This document shows positions 16,498 through 24,831 of a DNA stretch of 63,057 nucleotides, in pieces. The position numbers and the translations under genes are program-made. The DNA is from JABDGC01 sp964466595 (GTDB taxonomy: Bacteria; Pseudomonadota; Gammaproteobacteria; DSM-16500). The stretch's first letter is position 1. Each line of letters begins with the position of its first letter. Where the stretch lies: positions 1 through 63,057 of the forward strand of contig CAYXNR010000006.1 of NCBI GenBank assembly GCA_964466595.1, read 5' to 3'. Under the pieces are notes generated by a model that made no database searches, was not told where the DNA came from, and saw only the letters and a list, made by a program, of their open reading frames with translations.

Positions 16498-16845
16498 ATG
16501 TCAATGGATTTACATGTCCTTCAGCTTTATATTCAACAGCTCATTTCACTAATCGGCATTCTTATTATTTTATCGGGCATTATCTTGGCAGTTTGTCAGT
16601 ATTGCTACTTTTTCCTCAGCAATAAGCTTTTCAAACAAACCTCTAAAATCAATTCTATTCGGCTCAACCTAGGACGCATTTTGTTGCTTGGCTTGGAATT
16701 TATCATTGCCGCTGATCTCATTGGTACAACAACAACGCCGGATTATTATACGGTGGGTATCGTTGCCAGCATCGTGATTATTCGAACCGTTCTGAGCTTT
16801 ACCATCAATCGGGAAATTGCTTCTTTGAATAAAGAAAAAGCCTGA
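16498..16845 (+). CDS. DUF1622 family membrane protein
   Basis: 115 residues with three hydrophobic helices. The last part, RLNLGRILLLGLEFIIAADLIGTTTTPDY, is the conserved core of DUF1622 proteins, followed by a third helix and IREIASLNKE-like ending. The function is unknown; the family is a small bacterial inner-membrane protein. I chose ATG 16498 because AAAGGA precedes it at seven bases. An in-frame ATG at 16480 would add six residues. The stop lies inside the terminator hairpin. Confidence 0.82.
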   Translation: MSMDLHVLQLYIQQLISLIGILIILSGIILAVCQYCYFFLSNKLFKQTSKINSIRLNLGRILLLGLEFIIAADLIGTTTTPDYYTVGIVASIVIIRTVLSFTINREIASLNKEKA

Positions 16846-16865
16846 TCGTCGACCAGGCTTTTTAT
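16836..16865. terminator. bidirectional terminator
   Basis: AAAAGCCTG (16836-16844) and CAGGCTTTTT (16854-16863) form a stem with a nine-base loop. T runs on both strands let it serve both the DUF1622 gene and the converging basic-protein gene. Confidence 0.8.
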
Positions 16866-16891
16866 TCAACGCTTGAGATAATCAGAAATAC

Positions 16892-17221
16892 TTAGGCTCG
16901 AAAAGAATTTTCGATGGCTTTGGTAATTCTGAGAAGATCTTTGCGTGATTTTGACTGAAGGGCATGATTACGACCCTGAGTTTGATAGGCCTTTCTGAGC
17001 GTCTTACGTTGAGATTGCGTGGGTCGACGACTCATTAAGCTCGTGTAAGTCTTCGACTTTTTTTCAAAGGACTTAATGTCATTATCGTGACGTTTGACAG
17101 CTCTCTCTAGGTTTTTTAAAGCAAGACGCGCTTTTTTATTAGCACCCTTCCATTTTTTGCTATCAGACAACCATTGTCTGTGGTCCGTTTTCCATTTTCT
17201 ATACTCTCTTGGGGTAGCCAT
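16892..17221 (-). CDS. small highly basic protein, function unknown
   Basis: 109 residues that are very rich in lysine and arginine and poor in hydrophobics (MATPREYRKWKTDHRQW ... RRPTQSQRKTLRKAYQTQ). The middle (about 30-60) is predicted to be a charged helix. There is no signal peptide. The composition suggests nucleic-acid binding, but no family is recognised. The ATG is preceded by AGGAGAAA. A strong promoter lies 26-65 bases upstream, so the gene is likely well expressed. Confidence 0.6.
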   Translation of the reverse strand: MATPREYRKWKTDHRQWLSDSKKWKGANKKARLALKNLERAVKRHDNDIKSFEKKSKTYTSLMSRRPTQSQRKTLRKAYQTQGRNHALQSKSRKDLLRITKAIENSFRA

Positions 17222-17247
17222 GTTAATTTCTCCTATCCATTTGAGAT

Positions 17248-17286
17248 TATAATAGTTATTATACCAAAATTAGGCTTGCTACCCAA
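17248..17286 (-). promoter_or_regulatory. promoter with overlapping inverted repeat
   Basis: On the minus strand TTGGGT (17286-17281) and TATAAT (17263-17258) are separated by 17 bases, a near-consensus sigma-70 promoter for the basic-protein gene. The -10 forms part of an inverted repeat TATAATA-AC-TATTATA (17263-17248), a possible repressor site. Confidence 0.6.
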
Positions 17287-17428
17287 GGCAAGTGAAGCCT
17301 CATCCTCTTTTTTAAATCCTAAGTTATTGATATTAAAAATATACTTTTGAATAGAGGCCAAAAAATCCTTGGGCTTTCAGCAGAAACTGAGTATACTAAT
17401 TAGCAAAATTATTCATTCAGGAGGCTTC

Positions 17429-18142
17429 ATGCGGTCATCAAACCGAAATTACACTATTCTGCGAACCAAAGACGCAACAACCAGTGCCTCCTTCATGAGT
17501 CGTGTTTATTTATGGATGATGAGCGGCATTTTTATGAGTGGTCTGACCGCCTATGTCATCGCCTCAAATACCAATTTAGTTCTCTATCTAACCCAACACC
17601 GGGGCGTCTTTTTTGGAATCATGATCTTCCAGTTATTAGCCGTCATCGCTTTAAGTGCGGCGGTACAGCGTATGAGCGTTGCTCTCGCTGCTACAATTTA
17701 TGCGCTCTATGCCACACTGGTCGGCGTCACTTTTTCAGTTTTATTTTTAGCTTATTCTATACAAAGTATTAGTCTTGCCTTTTTTACTACTGCCTTTTCC
17801 TTTGCTGGTCTCAGCCTGTATGGCTTTCTGACTAAACGGGATCTCGGTCCGATTGGTTCTTTTTGTATCATGGGTTTATTTGGCATGATAGCTGTTATGC
17901 TACTGAGCATTTTCATTCCTTCCATGATGAATACTTCTCTCCAATTAACTATTTCTGTTATTGGTGTGCTGATCTTTTCTGGTCTCACTGCTTATGACAC
18001 ACAAAAGATTAAAGCCCTGCAATATCAATTTGCTAGTGAAGAACAAGCCAGAAAAGGTGCTATTCATGGCGCCCTCATTCTCTATCTTGATTTCATTAAT
18101 TTATTTATTAGCATCCTGCGGCTAATGGGCAATCGCCGTTAA
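17429..18142 (+). CDS. Bax inhibitor-1 / YccA family membrane protein
   Basis: 237 residues with seven membrane helices and the family's C-terminal region GLTAYDTQKIKALQYQ plus a following GALILYLDFINLFISILRLMG. Bacterial BI-1 relatives (YbhL, YccA) are inner-membrane proteins thought to act as pH-sensitive calcium leak channels or to modulate FtsH. I chose ATG 17429 because AGGAGG lies directly before it; an upstream in-frame ATG (17369) lacks such a site. The DAACS transporter follows 36 bases later in the same direction. Confidence 0.9.
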   Translation: MRSSNRNYTILRTKDATTSASFMSRVYLWMMSGIFMSGLTAYVIASNTNLVLYLTQHRGVFFGIMIFQLLAVIALSAAVQRMSVALAATIYALYATLVGVTFSVLFLAYSIQSISLAFFTTAFSFAGLSLYGFLTKRDLGPIGSFCIMGLFGMIAVMLLSIFIPSMMNTSLQLTISVIGVLIFSGLTAYDTQKIKALQYQFASEEQARKGAIHGALILYLDFINLFISILRLMGNRR

Positions 18143-18178
18143 ACTAAAGCGCAGTTTTGCCTAGAGGCCTGAAGAACA

Positions 18179-19414
18179 ATGACACGCCAATACAACACGG
18201 TCCTCTATCTTATAGCTATTGTCTTAGGCATAGTGAGTGGAATCTCGGAACTTCCCTCACTCCTTGCTTTTGCTAGCTTTATTTCAGAAGTCTTTATTCG
18301 CATTTTTCAATGCATCAGCCTGCCTATTATTGCACTTTCTATCATTGTCACGCTCTCCAGCTACCAGGCTGAAACAGCTATGAAAAAAGTGTGGAAACGC
18401 ACCATTTTCTTTACCTTCTCCACCACCTTCATTGCCGCCACAGTCTCTGCCTTACTTTATCTTTTAATTCAGCCTAGCAAGGTCACTACACTCATCCAGC
18501 CCCTTGCAGCAAAGCCAGAAGCACTGAGCTATTTACAACATTTATCTCAGCTCATCCCGACTAATATTTTTTCTCCCTTTTTAGAACATCAGGTCATGGG
18601 CGTACTCTTAGTCGGAATCCTGATTGGTATCGCTACCCGTTACATTCCCGAAAAAGAAGCTCGACAAACCCTCACTGATTTTTTTAAGGGGATACAGGGT
18701 ATTTTTATGGTTATCACGGCCTGGGTTGTAGCCCTGATTCCCTTGGGTCTTTTTGGATTTATTAGCGTCACAGTCACCCAGTTCCAGCATGGGATGCAAT
18801 TAAAAGGAATCGGCGAATATTTAGCCATTGTTGTTTTAGCGAATCTCTTTCAAGGTTTGGTTATTTTACCCTTCTGGTTGAAATTAAATGGAAGCAAACC
18901 CTTTGAACTGATGCGAAAAGCCCTGCCCGCTCTATCGCTCGCCTTTTTTTCAAAATCGTCCGCCGGCACCTTGCCTGTAACCATTAATACTGCTGAGCAA
19001 AAGCTAGGCCTGAATCCCAAAATTTGTCGTTTAGTCTTGCCGCTCTGTACCAGTCTCAATATGAATGGTTGCGCTGCCTTCATTTTTACAACTGTTATTT
19101 TTCTCATGCAAAATAATGGCATGACCCTTCATTTAACAACGCTAGCGCTATGGATTGTTATTGCAACAATTACTGCTATTGGCAATGCCGGCGTACCCAT
19201 GGGCTGCTTTTTTCTAAGCGCCAGTCTTTTGGTTAGCATGAATGTCCCTATTAACTTATTGGGTCTTATTTTGCCCTTTTACAGTCTCATTGACATGCTA
19301 GAAACTGCGCTCAATGTCTGGTCAGATCTTTGTGTTACTAAAGTAGTGGATGAAAGAGCGCTTTTAGATGAAGAACTTGCTAAAAAGCTTTCTCTTCAGG
19401 GGCTTGAATTTTAA
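18179..19414 (+). CDS. dicarboxylate/amino acid:cation symporter (DAACS family)
   Basis: 411 residues with the DAACS (GltP/DctA/SstT) pattern. Early hydrophobic helices are followed by a serine-rich hairpin segment, SLAFFSKSSAGTLPVTI (about residues 258-275). The substrate motif region LCTSLNMNGCAAF matches the NMDG-type motif, here NMNG. A second hairpin AIGNAGVPMGCFFLSASLL follows. These carriers import glutamate, aspartate, C4-dicarboxylates or serine/threonine with sodium or protons. The NMDG aspartate is asparagine, so cation coupling may differ. The BI-1 gene lies upstream and a hairpin follows the stop. Confidence 0.87.
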   Translation: MTRQYNTVLYLIAIVLGIVSGISELPSLLAFASFISEVFIRIFQCISLPIIALSIIVTLSSYQAETAMKKVWKRTIFFTFSTTFIAATVSALLYLLIQPSKVTTLIQPLAAKPEALSYLQHLSQLIPTNIFSPFLEHQVMGVLLVGILIGIATRYIPEKEARQTLTDFFKGIQGIFMVITAWVVALIPLGLFGFISVTVTQFQHGMQLKGIGEYLAIVVLANLFQGLVILPFWLKLNGSKPFELMRKALPALSLAFFSKSSAGTLPVTINTAEQKLGLNPKICRLVLPLCTSLNMNGCAAFIFTTVIFLMQNNGMTLHLTTLALWIVIATITAIGNAGVPMGCFFLSASLLVSMNVPINLLGLILPFYSLIDMLETALNVWSDLCVTKVVDERALLDEELAKKLSLQGLEF

Positions 19415-19418
19415 ACAA

Positions 19419-19458
19419 CGCGCCTAGATCCCCTGCTTTCGCGGGGGACGACGGCGCG
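19419..19458. terminator. strong hairpin after the DAACS gene
   Basis: CGCGCC (19419-19424) pairs with GGCGCG (19453-19458), and TCCCC pairs with GGGGGA inside it, around the sequence TGCTTTCGC. There is no T tract, so it may be a REP-like palindrome that stabilises the mRNA rather than a true terminator. Confidence 0.5.
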
Positions 19459-19475
19459 TAAGGTGAGTTAAACAG

Positions 19476-19640
19476 TTATTTTTTAATAAGCAATTCTTTA
19501 TAGTCCTCTATTTTATCAAGCGCGAGACTTTTGGGAGAGGGAGAAAAAGGGAAAATATGCAGTCCGTAAATCAGGCTGATCACAATAATCAAGATATTCG
19601 AAGCGATGATTAAACCCAAACTAAAGTCGGCTTTTTTCAT
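19476..19640 (-). CDS. small single-pass membrane protein
   Basis: 54 residues starting MKKADFSLGLIIASN, with one hydrophobic helix (about 6-30) and a charged tail ending KELLIKK. I chose ATG 19640 because AAGGAAG precedes it; a longer frame from 19679 has no ribosome site. The family is unknown. The N-terminal helix with basic start suggests an inner-membrane anchor. Confidence 0.5.
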   Translation of the reverse strand: MKKADFSLGLIIASNILIIVISLIYGLHIFPFSPSPKSLALDKIEDYKELLIKK

Positions 19641-19734
19641 AAGATCTACTTCCTTGTTAAACGAAAAGCGTGTTCGCATTAAAATAACTCATTTTATGGT
19701 ACCTTAATAATAAGCTTAAAAAAAGGAGAAGAAA

Positions 19735-20040
19735 ATGCTAGTTACGTTTAGCTGCCAAGCTTATGCAAATGTCACCTTTTTTGGAGATGTGGGACAAAGT
19801 TTAATTAAGCTGATGGGCTACTCCCCTACGGCCTCGGGTGCAATTCCTGCTGATTCTATTCCGATGGCCTTAGAGCGTTTAAAAAAGACAGCCGCTGTTT
19901 CAGGTACGGAGATGAAGACAAATCGAGATAGTGATTTTGGCGATGAGGCTGTGAGTCTGAGTAAGCGGGCTCTGCCTTTGATTGAGTTGTTGAGGGCAGC
20001 TGAGCAGGAGAAATGTAATGTGTGGTGGGAGATCAAGTAA
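19735..20040 (+). CDS. DUF1840 family protein
   Basis: 101 residues beginning MLVTFSCQAYANVTFFGDVG and continuing QSLIKLMGYSPTASGAIPA, the conserved N-terminal half of the DUF1840 family, followed by a less conserved acidic middle and a C-terminal helix. It is a soluble cytoplasmic protein of unknown function found widely in beta- and gammaproteobacteria. AAAAGGAG precedes the ATG. It converges on the amino acid permease gene with only three bases between the stops. Confidence 0.88.
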   Translation: MLVTFSCQAYANVTFFGDVGQSLIKLMGYSPTASGAIPADSIPMALERLKKTAAVSGTEMKTNRDSDFGDEAVSLSKRALPLIELLRAAEQEKCNVWWEIK

Positions 20041-20043
20041 AAT

Positions 20044-21534
20044 TTATCCAGGCTGGGGCAGGACTTCTTCATCTTCTTCGCCGAGCAGCTCGCCCTTAAA
20101 GCTGGCTTTTTTTAGGTCGACTAGTTTTGTTTTATTGATAAATTTATAGCCTAGCCAGAGGCTCAGGAAGAGGGGTAAGCCGATATAGGAAATAATCATG
20201 CCATGCCAATCGATCTTTTTGCCCATAAAAGCTTGGTAGTTTTGGCCGCCGATAATTAAAAGACAAAGCAAAAAAGCAAGTAAGGGGGCATAAGGATAGC
20301 CTTTGGCTATATAAGGCAGCTTTTTAAGATCGCGACCTTGAAGCAGATAGGCTCGACGAAAACGGTAGTGACTGATAGCAATACCCAACCAGGCAATGAA
20401 GCCAGACAAGCTAGAGGCATTTAAAAGCCAAAAATAAACGGTTCCGTTGCCAAATAAAGAAGACAAAAAGGCTAGGAGACAAACCACAGTTGTTGCACCT
20501 AAGGCATAAATAGGAATGCCTCTTCGCGTGACTTCGGCAAAAATAGAGGGTACATGTTTTTTCTTGGCTAAATACCAAAGCATGCGAGTGGAGGCATACA
20601 TGCCTGAATTACCGGCCGATAAAATAGCCGTGAGAATAACTGCATTAATGAGTGAGGCGGCAAAGGGAACACCCATTTGCTTAAAGACTAGGGTAAAGGG
20701 ACTCATTTCTACAGCAGAGCTTGCCAATTCTTTCGCCGTGTAGGGTATGAGCAAACTAATAATGAAAATAGAAAGCACAAAAAATAATAAAATGCGCCAA
20801 AATACTTGTTTGATTGCTTTAGGAATTGTTTTTCCCGGATCCTTACATTCACCGGCGGCAATACCGATTAATTCCGTGCCTTGAAAGGAAAAACCAGCGA
20901 CCATTAGCGCGCCAAGCACCGTTGTCCAATCGCCGGGAAAGGGCCCCTTGCCAATAGTCCAATTTTTAAACCCAAGCTGCTCCTGGCCGAGATAGCCGAA
21001 AATCATGAGGGTGCCGGTAATAATAAAAATAATAATAGTAGAGACTTTAATAAAAGAGAGCCAATACTCTGCTTCGCCAAAGCCCCTGGCAGAGAGGGCA
21101 TTCAAGCCCACAAAGAGACTAAAAGCCACTGCGTTCCAAACAAAGGGGGAAGTATAGGGAAACCAAAATTGCATGACCAAGGAGGCCGCTGAAATTTCAG
21201 AGGCGACAGTAATGGCCCAGTTATACCAATAGTTCCAACCCAGGGCATAGCCAAAGGCAGGATCGACAAAATTATTAGCATAGAGATAGAAAGATCCGGT
21301 GCTTGGCATAAAGGCTGCCATTTCGCCGAGGCTGGTCATTAAGAAATAAACCATGAGTCCGACGACTAAGTAAGCGAGCAGCGTACCACCGGCCCCCGCC
21401 GTATGGATAGCATTACCACTTGCAACAAAGATGCCTGTACCGAGCGAGCCGCCGATAGCAATCATGTTAATCAAGCGGGGGTTTAAGCGTCGGTGCAACT
21501 TATGCTTTTTAGTCAAAGACTTGGCCTTAATCAT
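20044..21534 (-). CDS. amino acid permease, LysP-like (APC superfamily)
   Basis: 496 residues and 12 membrane helices. The N-terminal part, LINMIAIGGSLGTGIFVASG, and LMVYFLMTSLGEMAAFMP, ALGWNYWYNWAI, and GFGEAEYWLSFIKV match LysP-type lysine permeases closely. APC permeases of this kind import amino acids with protons; lysine or another basic amino acid is the most likely substrate. The gene stands alone on the minus strand. Lysine uptake would fit with the lysine-like code of the peptide synthetase upstream, but the two are 11 kb apart, so this is only a suggestion. Confidence 0.87.
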   Translation of the reverse strand: MIKAKSLTKKHKLHRRLNPRLINMIAIGGSLGTGIFVASGNAIHTAGAGGTLLAYLVVGLMVYFLMTSLGEMAAFMPSTGSFYLYANNFVDPAFGYALGWNYWYNWAITVASEISAASLVMQFWFPYTSPFVWNAVAFSLFVGLNALSARGFGEAEYWLSFIKVSTIIIFIITGTLMIFGYLGQEQLGFKNWTIGKGPFPGDWTTVLGALMVAGFSFQGTELIGIAAGECKDPGKTIPKAIKQVFWRILLFFVLSIFIISLLIPYTAKELASSAVEMSPFTLVFKQMGVPFAASLINAVILTAILSAGNSGMYASTRMLWYLAKKKHVPSIFAEVTRRGIPIYALGATTVVCLLAFLSSLFGNGTVYFWLLNASSLSGFIAWLGIAISHYRFRRAYLLQGRDLKKLPYIAKGYPYAPLLAFLLCLLIIGGQNYQAFMGKKIDWHGMIISYIGLPLFLSLWLGYKFINKTKLVDLKKASFKGELLGEEDEEVLPQPG

Positions 21535-21577
21535 TCAATTGCAAAGGTAAGATAGTAGCATTAAAGTGAGAATGAAC

Positions 21578-23698
21578 TCAAAGTTTTAAACTGTTTTGAG
21601 CTGGCCCCTCTCTCCTACTTCCTTCGCAAAGCTGCCCGCTTGCACTTTTAATGGTAAAAATAGTGCTTTTATTGTCTCTATAAAAAAAGGAGGAAAGGGG
21701 ATTCTGCTGCGTTTTTACCTGAGGTAATTCACTTTCAAGAGCCGTCTTTTCTTGTTCTGCTCTTCTTTTTTTCTCTTCCTGAGCTGTATTTTGAGCGTCT
21801 TGTGCAAGTAAGTCTAGTTCTCCTAAAAAGAAAGTAATATTTTGAGTTAAGTTCCGATGAAAAGGCCAGCCGACACAGAAAGAAAACCATCCCAGAGCCC
21901 AGCGAGGGCGCTCTCTTTCTGCCTGACCTTTCATGAGGGTTAAATGAGTCTGTAGTTGTCCTTCGCAAGCCGCCAGGCCTTCAAGACTCTCTTCATTCAG
22001 TTTTTTTTCGTACTGCAGTAATAACCTCGCCAGGCTATAAAATTCAGTCTGATGTCTCGCAAAATATTTTTTTCGCCAGCTGGCGAAATTTTCTCCGTAA
22101 AATAATCTTTTACTAAAAGGAAGTGGTTTTTGAGCCAACAAGGGCTGAGCTAAGCCAAAAGCAGCGACTACTTCTTCATCGCTAAGCACTTCTTCTAATA
22201 ATTGAAAGCGCTGATGCTTATCAGGATAATACTGTTTCACATAGCGAGAAACAGACTGGTAGAAGGCTTCCTTACGGGCATCGACGCAACTGACTTCTTC
22301 CTCTGAAAATTCAAGCATCTTTTTTCGAAGACCCTCGACGGTCTCTAGTAGGGGAGGGAGAAAACCATCAATTAAGAATTTCTGATCATCGACTTTATTA
22401 AAATTCAGTCTTTCGACTCGATTTTGATTACTCGCTCGTTCCCTACGCATTTCCTGATACTGATATAAGCTGGCATAACGCTTCTCAAATAAATCCAATT
22501 CTTGTTCTAATAGAAATAACAATCCTTCTAAAGATAATTTTCCTCTTTTATCTCCATAGAGCCACAAGTCGCCCAGCATGCCGGTTAACTGATACACCTC
22601 TTCTAAAAGACCCTTTAACTTGGCAAGGCGGAGTATGCTCTCTGACAGAATCCGGGTTTCATTTAAATACTGCAGGGCCTCCTCTTCTTTTTGAAGCCAT
22701 TGGGGTAAGTCTTTCTGAGCAGGCCAGCTGACTAGTTCTTTGAGCTGACCATCTTCATTAAAGTAGAGCAGTTCGATTGGTTTTAGTTTAGTTTTGGGTT
22801 TACCGAAAGTATCCAATTTCGCAAGAAAGACCACTTCTTGTAGCAGCGCACCGGTTGGCGTGTACTTGATTTTTGGATAGAGCTTCTCTGCCGGTCCTGT
22901 TAAAAAAGTAGCCGGATCCATGAAGCTATGCAAATTCAGCGGCTCGTCATAAACAGCCAAGGCACGCGCATAATAAAGTGAATTAACACTTGCCAACAAA
23001 ATTTGGGCAAGCCCATTGCAGCAGCTTCTAAATTTTTCTCGGGCACAGTTACGTAGCGCTTGCTCTTTGGCCAGAGCTTCGCATTCGAGCAGCTGTTGTC
23101 GGATACTTTCTAAGACATCAAATTTATTTTTCCTTCGTTTTTTAAAACCGAAGCTAAAGAGCGCTTCGTGTTTTTGAATGCAGCTCAAATACCTTAGGCG
23201 TTTTTTAATTTTTTGAAGAGCCGTATTATCATATTGATAGCTAGGTAATTCATTTAAAGCAAAATGTAGCCATTCAGCCATGAATAGTTCGAGCAAATCT
23301 CCGGCCTTACCCTTTCCAAACCAACGCTTGGCACGCGCTGCTAAGTAAGTGCTGAGATACTCTATAATCAAAGCGCTTTGACTATAGTAATGAAGCTGCC
23401 CTTTTTCCCTAGGCAATTCTTGTAAGTAGCTAGACCATTTATAATGAGATATTTGAAAAAGTGGTTTTCTATGCTCATCCAAGCTCCAAAGCTGTGGCGT
23501 CTCTCTCTCCAGGATTTGACCATAAATTCTTACTAATTCGGTATAGCGTTTATAATCAGCTCGAGAATAACGGTAGCCCCAGAACCATTGATCGACAAGC
23601 TTAGCACCTTGGCTCGCTATACTGATACCGACCTGAGCTTCTAAGCCGCCTAAGATTTGAGTGGTGCTGGTTTGGATGAAGCGACGATCACTAAGCAT
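21578..23698 (-). CDS. large helical protein of unknown function
   Basis: 706 residues with no signal peptide and no clear membrane helix. The composition is rich in leucine, glutamate, lysine and tyrosine. Much of it is predicted to be helical with coiled-coil stretches (e.g. AQNTAQEEKKRRAEQEKTAL near residue 640). A basic cluster lies near residue 200 (FGFKKRRKNKFDV). I recognise no domain. Stand-alone large helical proteins without homologues in free-living relatives are typical of Dot/Icm substrates, but there is no PmrA-like box here, so effector status is a guess. Confidence 0.55.
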   Translation of the reverse strand: MLSDRRFIQTSTTQILGGLEAQVGISIASQGAKLVDQWFWGYRYSRADYKRYTELVRIYGQILERETPQLWSLDEHRKPLFQISHYKWSSYLQELPREKGQLHYYSQSALIIEYLSTYLAARAKRWFGKGKAGDLLELFMAEWLHFALNELPSYQYDNTALQKIKKRLRYLSCIQKHEALFSFGFKKRRKNKFDVLESIRQQLLECEALAKEQALRNCAREKFRSCCNGLAQILLASVNSLYYARALAVYDEPLNLHSFMDPATFLTGPAEKLYPKIKYTPTGALLQEVVFLAKLDTFGKPKTKLKPIELLYFNEDGQLKELVSWPAQKDLPQWLQKEEEALQYLNETRILSESILRLAKLKGLLEEVYQLTGMLGDLWLYGDKRGKLSLEGLLFLLEQELDLFEKRYASLYQYQEMRRERASNQNRVERLNFNKVDDQKFLIDGFLPPLLETVEGLRKKMLEFSEEEVSCVDARKEAFYQSVSRYVKQYYPDKHQRFQLLEEVLSDEEVVAAFGLAQPLLAQKPLPFSKRLFYGENFASWRKKYFARHQTEFYSLARLLLQYEKKLNEESLEGLAACEGQLQTHLTLMKGQAERERPRWALGWFSFCVGWPFHRNLTQNITFFLGELDLLAQDAQNTAQEEKKRRAEQEKTALESELPQVKTQQNPLSSFFYRDNKSTIFTIKSASGQLCEGSRREGPAQNSLKL

Positions 23699-23847
23699 AA
23701 GATTTTTTACCGGAAATTATCAGCCGCTTATCTTACCTGCTTCATTTTGTAGAGGAAAGCGCTTAAGCGGGTAGGAGCGGGTAACGGTTGATTTATTAGT
23801 CACTACTCGTTAGGCTTGGTCTATCAATTTATCAAAAGGATCTCCTC

Positions 23848-24810
23848 ATGTATTATGCGCAGCTAGGCAAAAGTGACCTGAGCTTTTCTAAAATTATTTT
23901 AGGCACCTGGCAAGCCGGAAAGAATATGTGGGCCGATATTGATGATCGGGAAATCATCAAAGCCATTCAAAAAGCCGTTGAAATCGGTATGACAAGCATT
24001 GACACCGCTGCGGTGTACGGAAATGGCTATTCTGAAAAAATTATTGCCACTGCCTTAAAAGGGGTCGATCGTCAACAATATCAACTAGCCACGAAGGTTT
24101 TTCCTGATAAGTTACAATACAGCCAGGTTCTCGCAGAATGTGAAAAATCACTTGAACATCTTCAAACGGCTTATATTGATCTCTATCAAATTCATTGGCC
24201 GGCGGGGTCATTTAACTCGGCACTCACTCCCATTGAAGAAACCATGAAAGCGCTTCAGACCTTAAAAACAGAAGGCAAAATCCGTGAGTATGGCGTCTCT
24301 AATTTTTCTAAACAGCAAATGGAAGAAGCTTTGCAATATGGTGATCTGATAAGCAACCAACCGCCTTATTCTCTACTATGGCGGGCCTATGATCAGGAAG
24401 CCAATCCTTTCTGTCGAAAAAATCATCTTGCCATTTTGGCCTATTCTCCGCTTGCCCAGGGCATTTTAACCGGAAAATTTAAGAAAAATCATCATTTCAA
24501 GGAAGGCGATCACCGTCAGGCCAATAAATTAATGCAGCCTGAAATCTTTGACCGGGTTGAACAGGTTTTAGCGGGTTTAATACAATATGCGGAAAAGTAT
24601 CAAACTACTATTGCTAATATTGCCTTAAATTGGCTTATCTCTCAGCCCGAAACCTTTGCTATTGTAGGCGCACGCAATGCAGAACAAGTCGAAAGTAATG
24701 CCTTGGCCTGTTCTTTCCAACTCGATTCAAAAGAATTACAAGAAATCGATACTTTAAGTCAATTAGTCACGCAAAGTATGGAACAAAATGAAATGATGTG
24801 GATGTGGTAA
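23848..24810 (+). CDS. aldo/keto reductase
   Basis: 320 residues with the TIM-barrel aldo/keto reductase signatures. The catalytic tetrad is visible: D52 and Y57 in SIDTAAVYGNG, K83 in LATKVFP and H116 in LYQIHWP. NADPH-binding elements near the C-terminus (AIVGARNAEQVESN) are present. The enzyme reduces aldehydes or ketones with NADPH; the substrate is not predictable. AAAAGGAT precedes the ATG. The CPA2 antiporter follows 21 bases later, so the two may be cotranscribed. Confidence 0.9.
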   Translation: MYYAQLGKSDLSFSKIILGTWQAGKNMWADIDDREIIKAIQKAVEIGMTSIDTAAVYGNGYSEKIIATALKGVDRQQYQLATKVFPDKLQYSQVLAECEKSLEHLQTAYIDLYQIHWPAGSFNSALTPIEETMKALQTLKTEGKIREYGVSNFSKQQMEEALQYGDLISNQPPYSLLWRAYDQEANPFCRKNHLAILAYSPLAQGILTGKFKKNHHFKEGDHRQANKLMQPEIFDRVEQVLAGLIQYAEKYQTTIANIALNWLISQPETFAIVGARNAEQVESNALACSFQLDSKELQEIDTLSQLVTQSMEQNEMMWMW

Positions 24811-24831
24811 TCTGCTTAGGGATCTTTTTAT

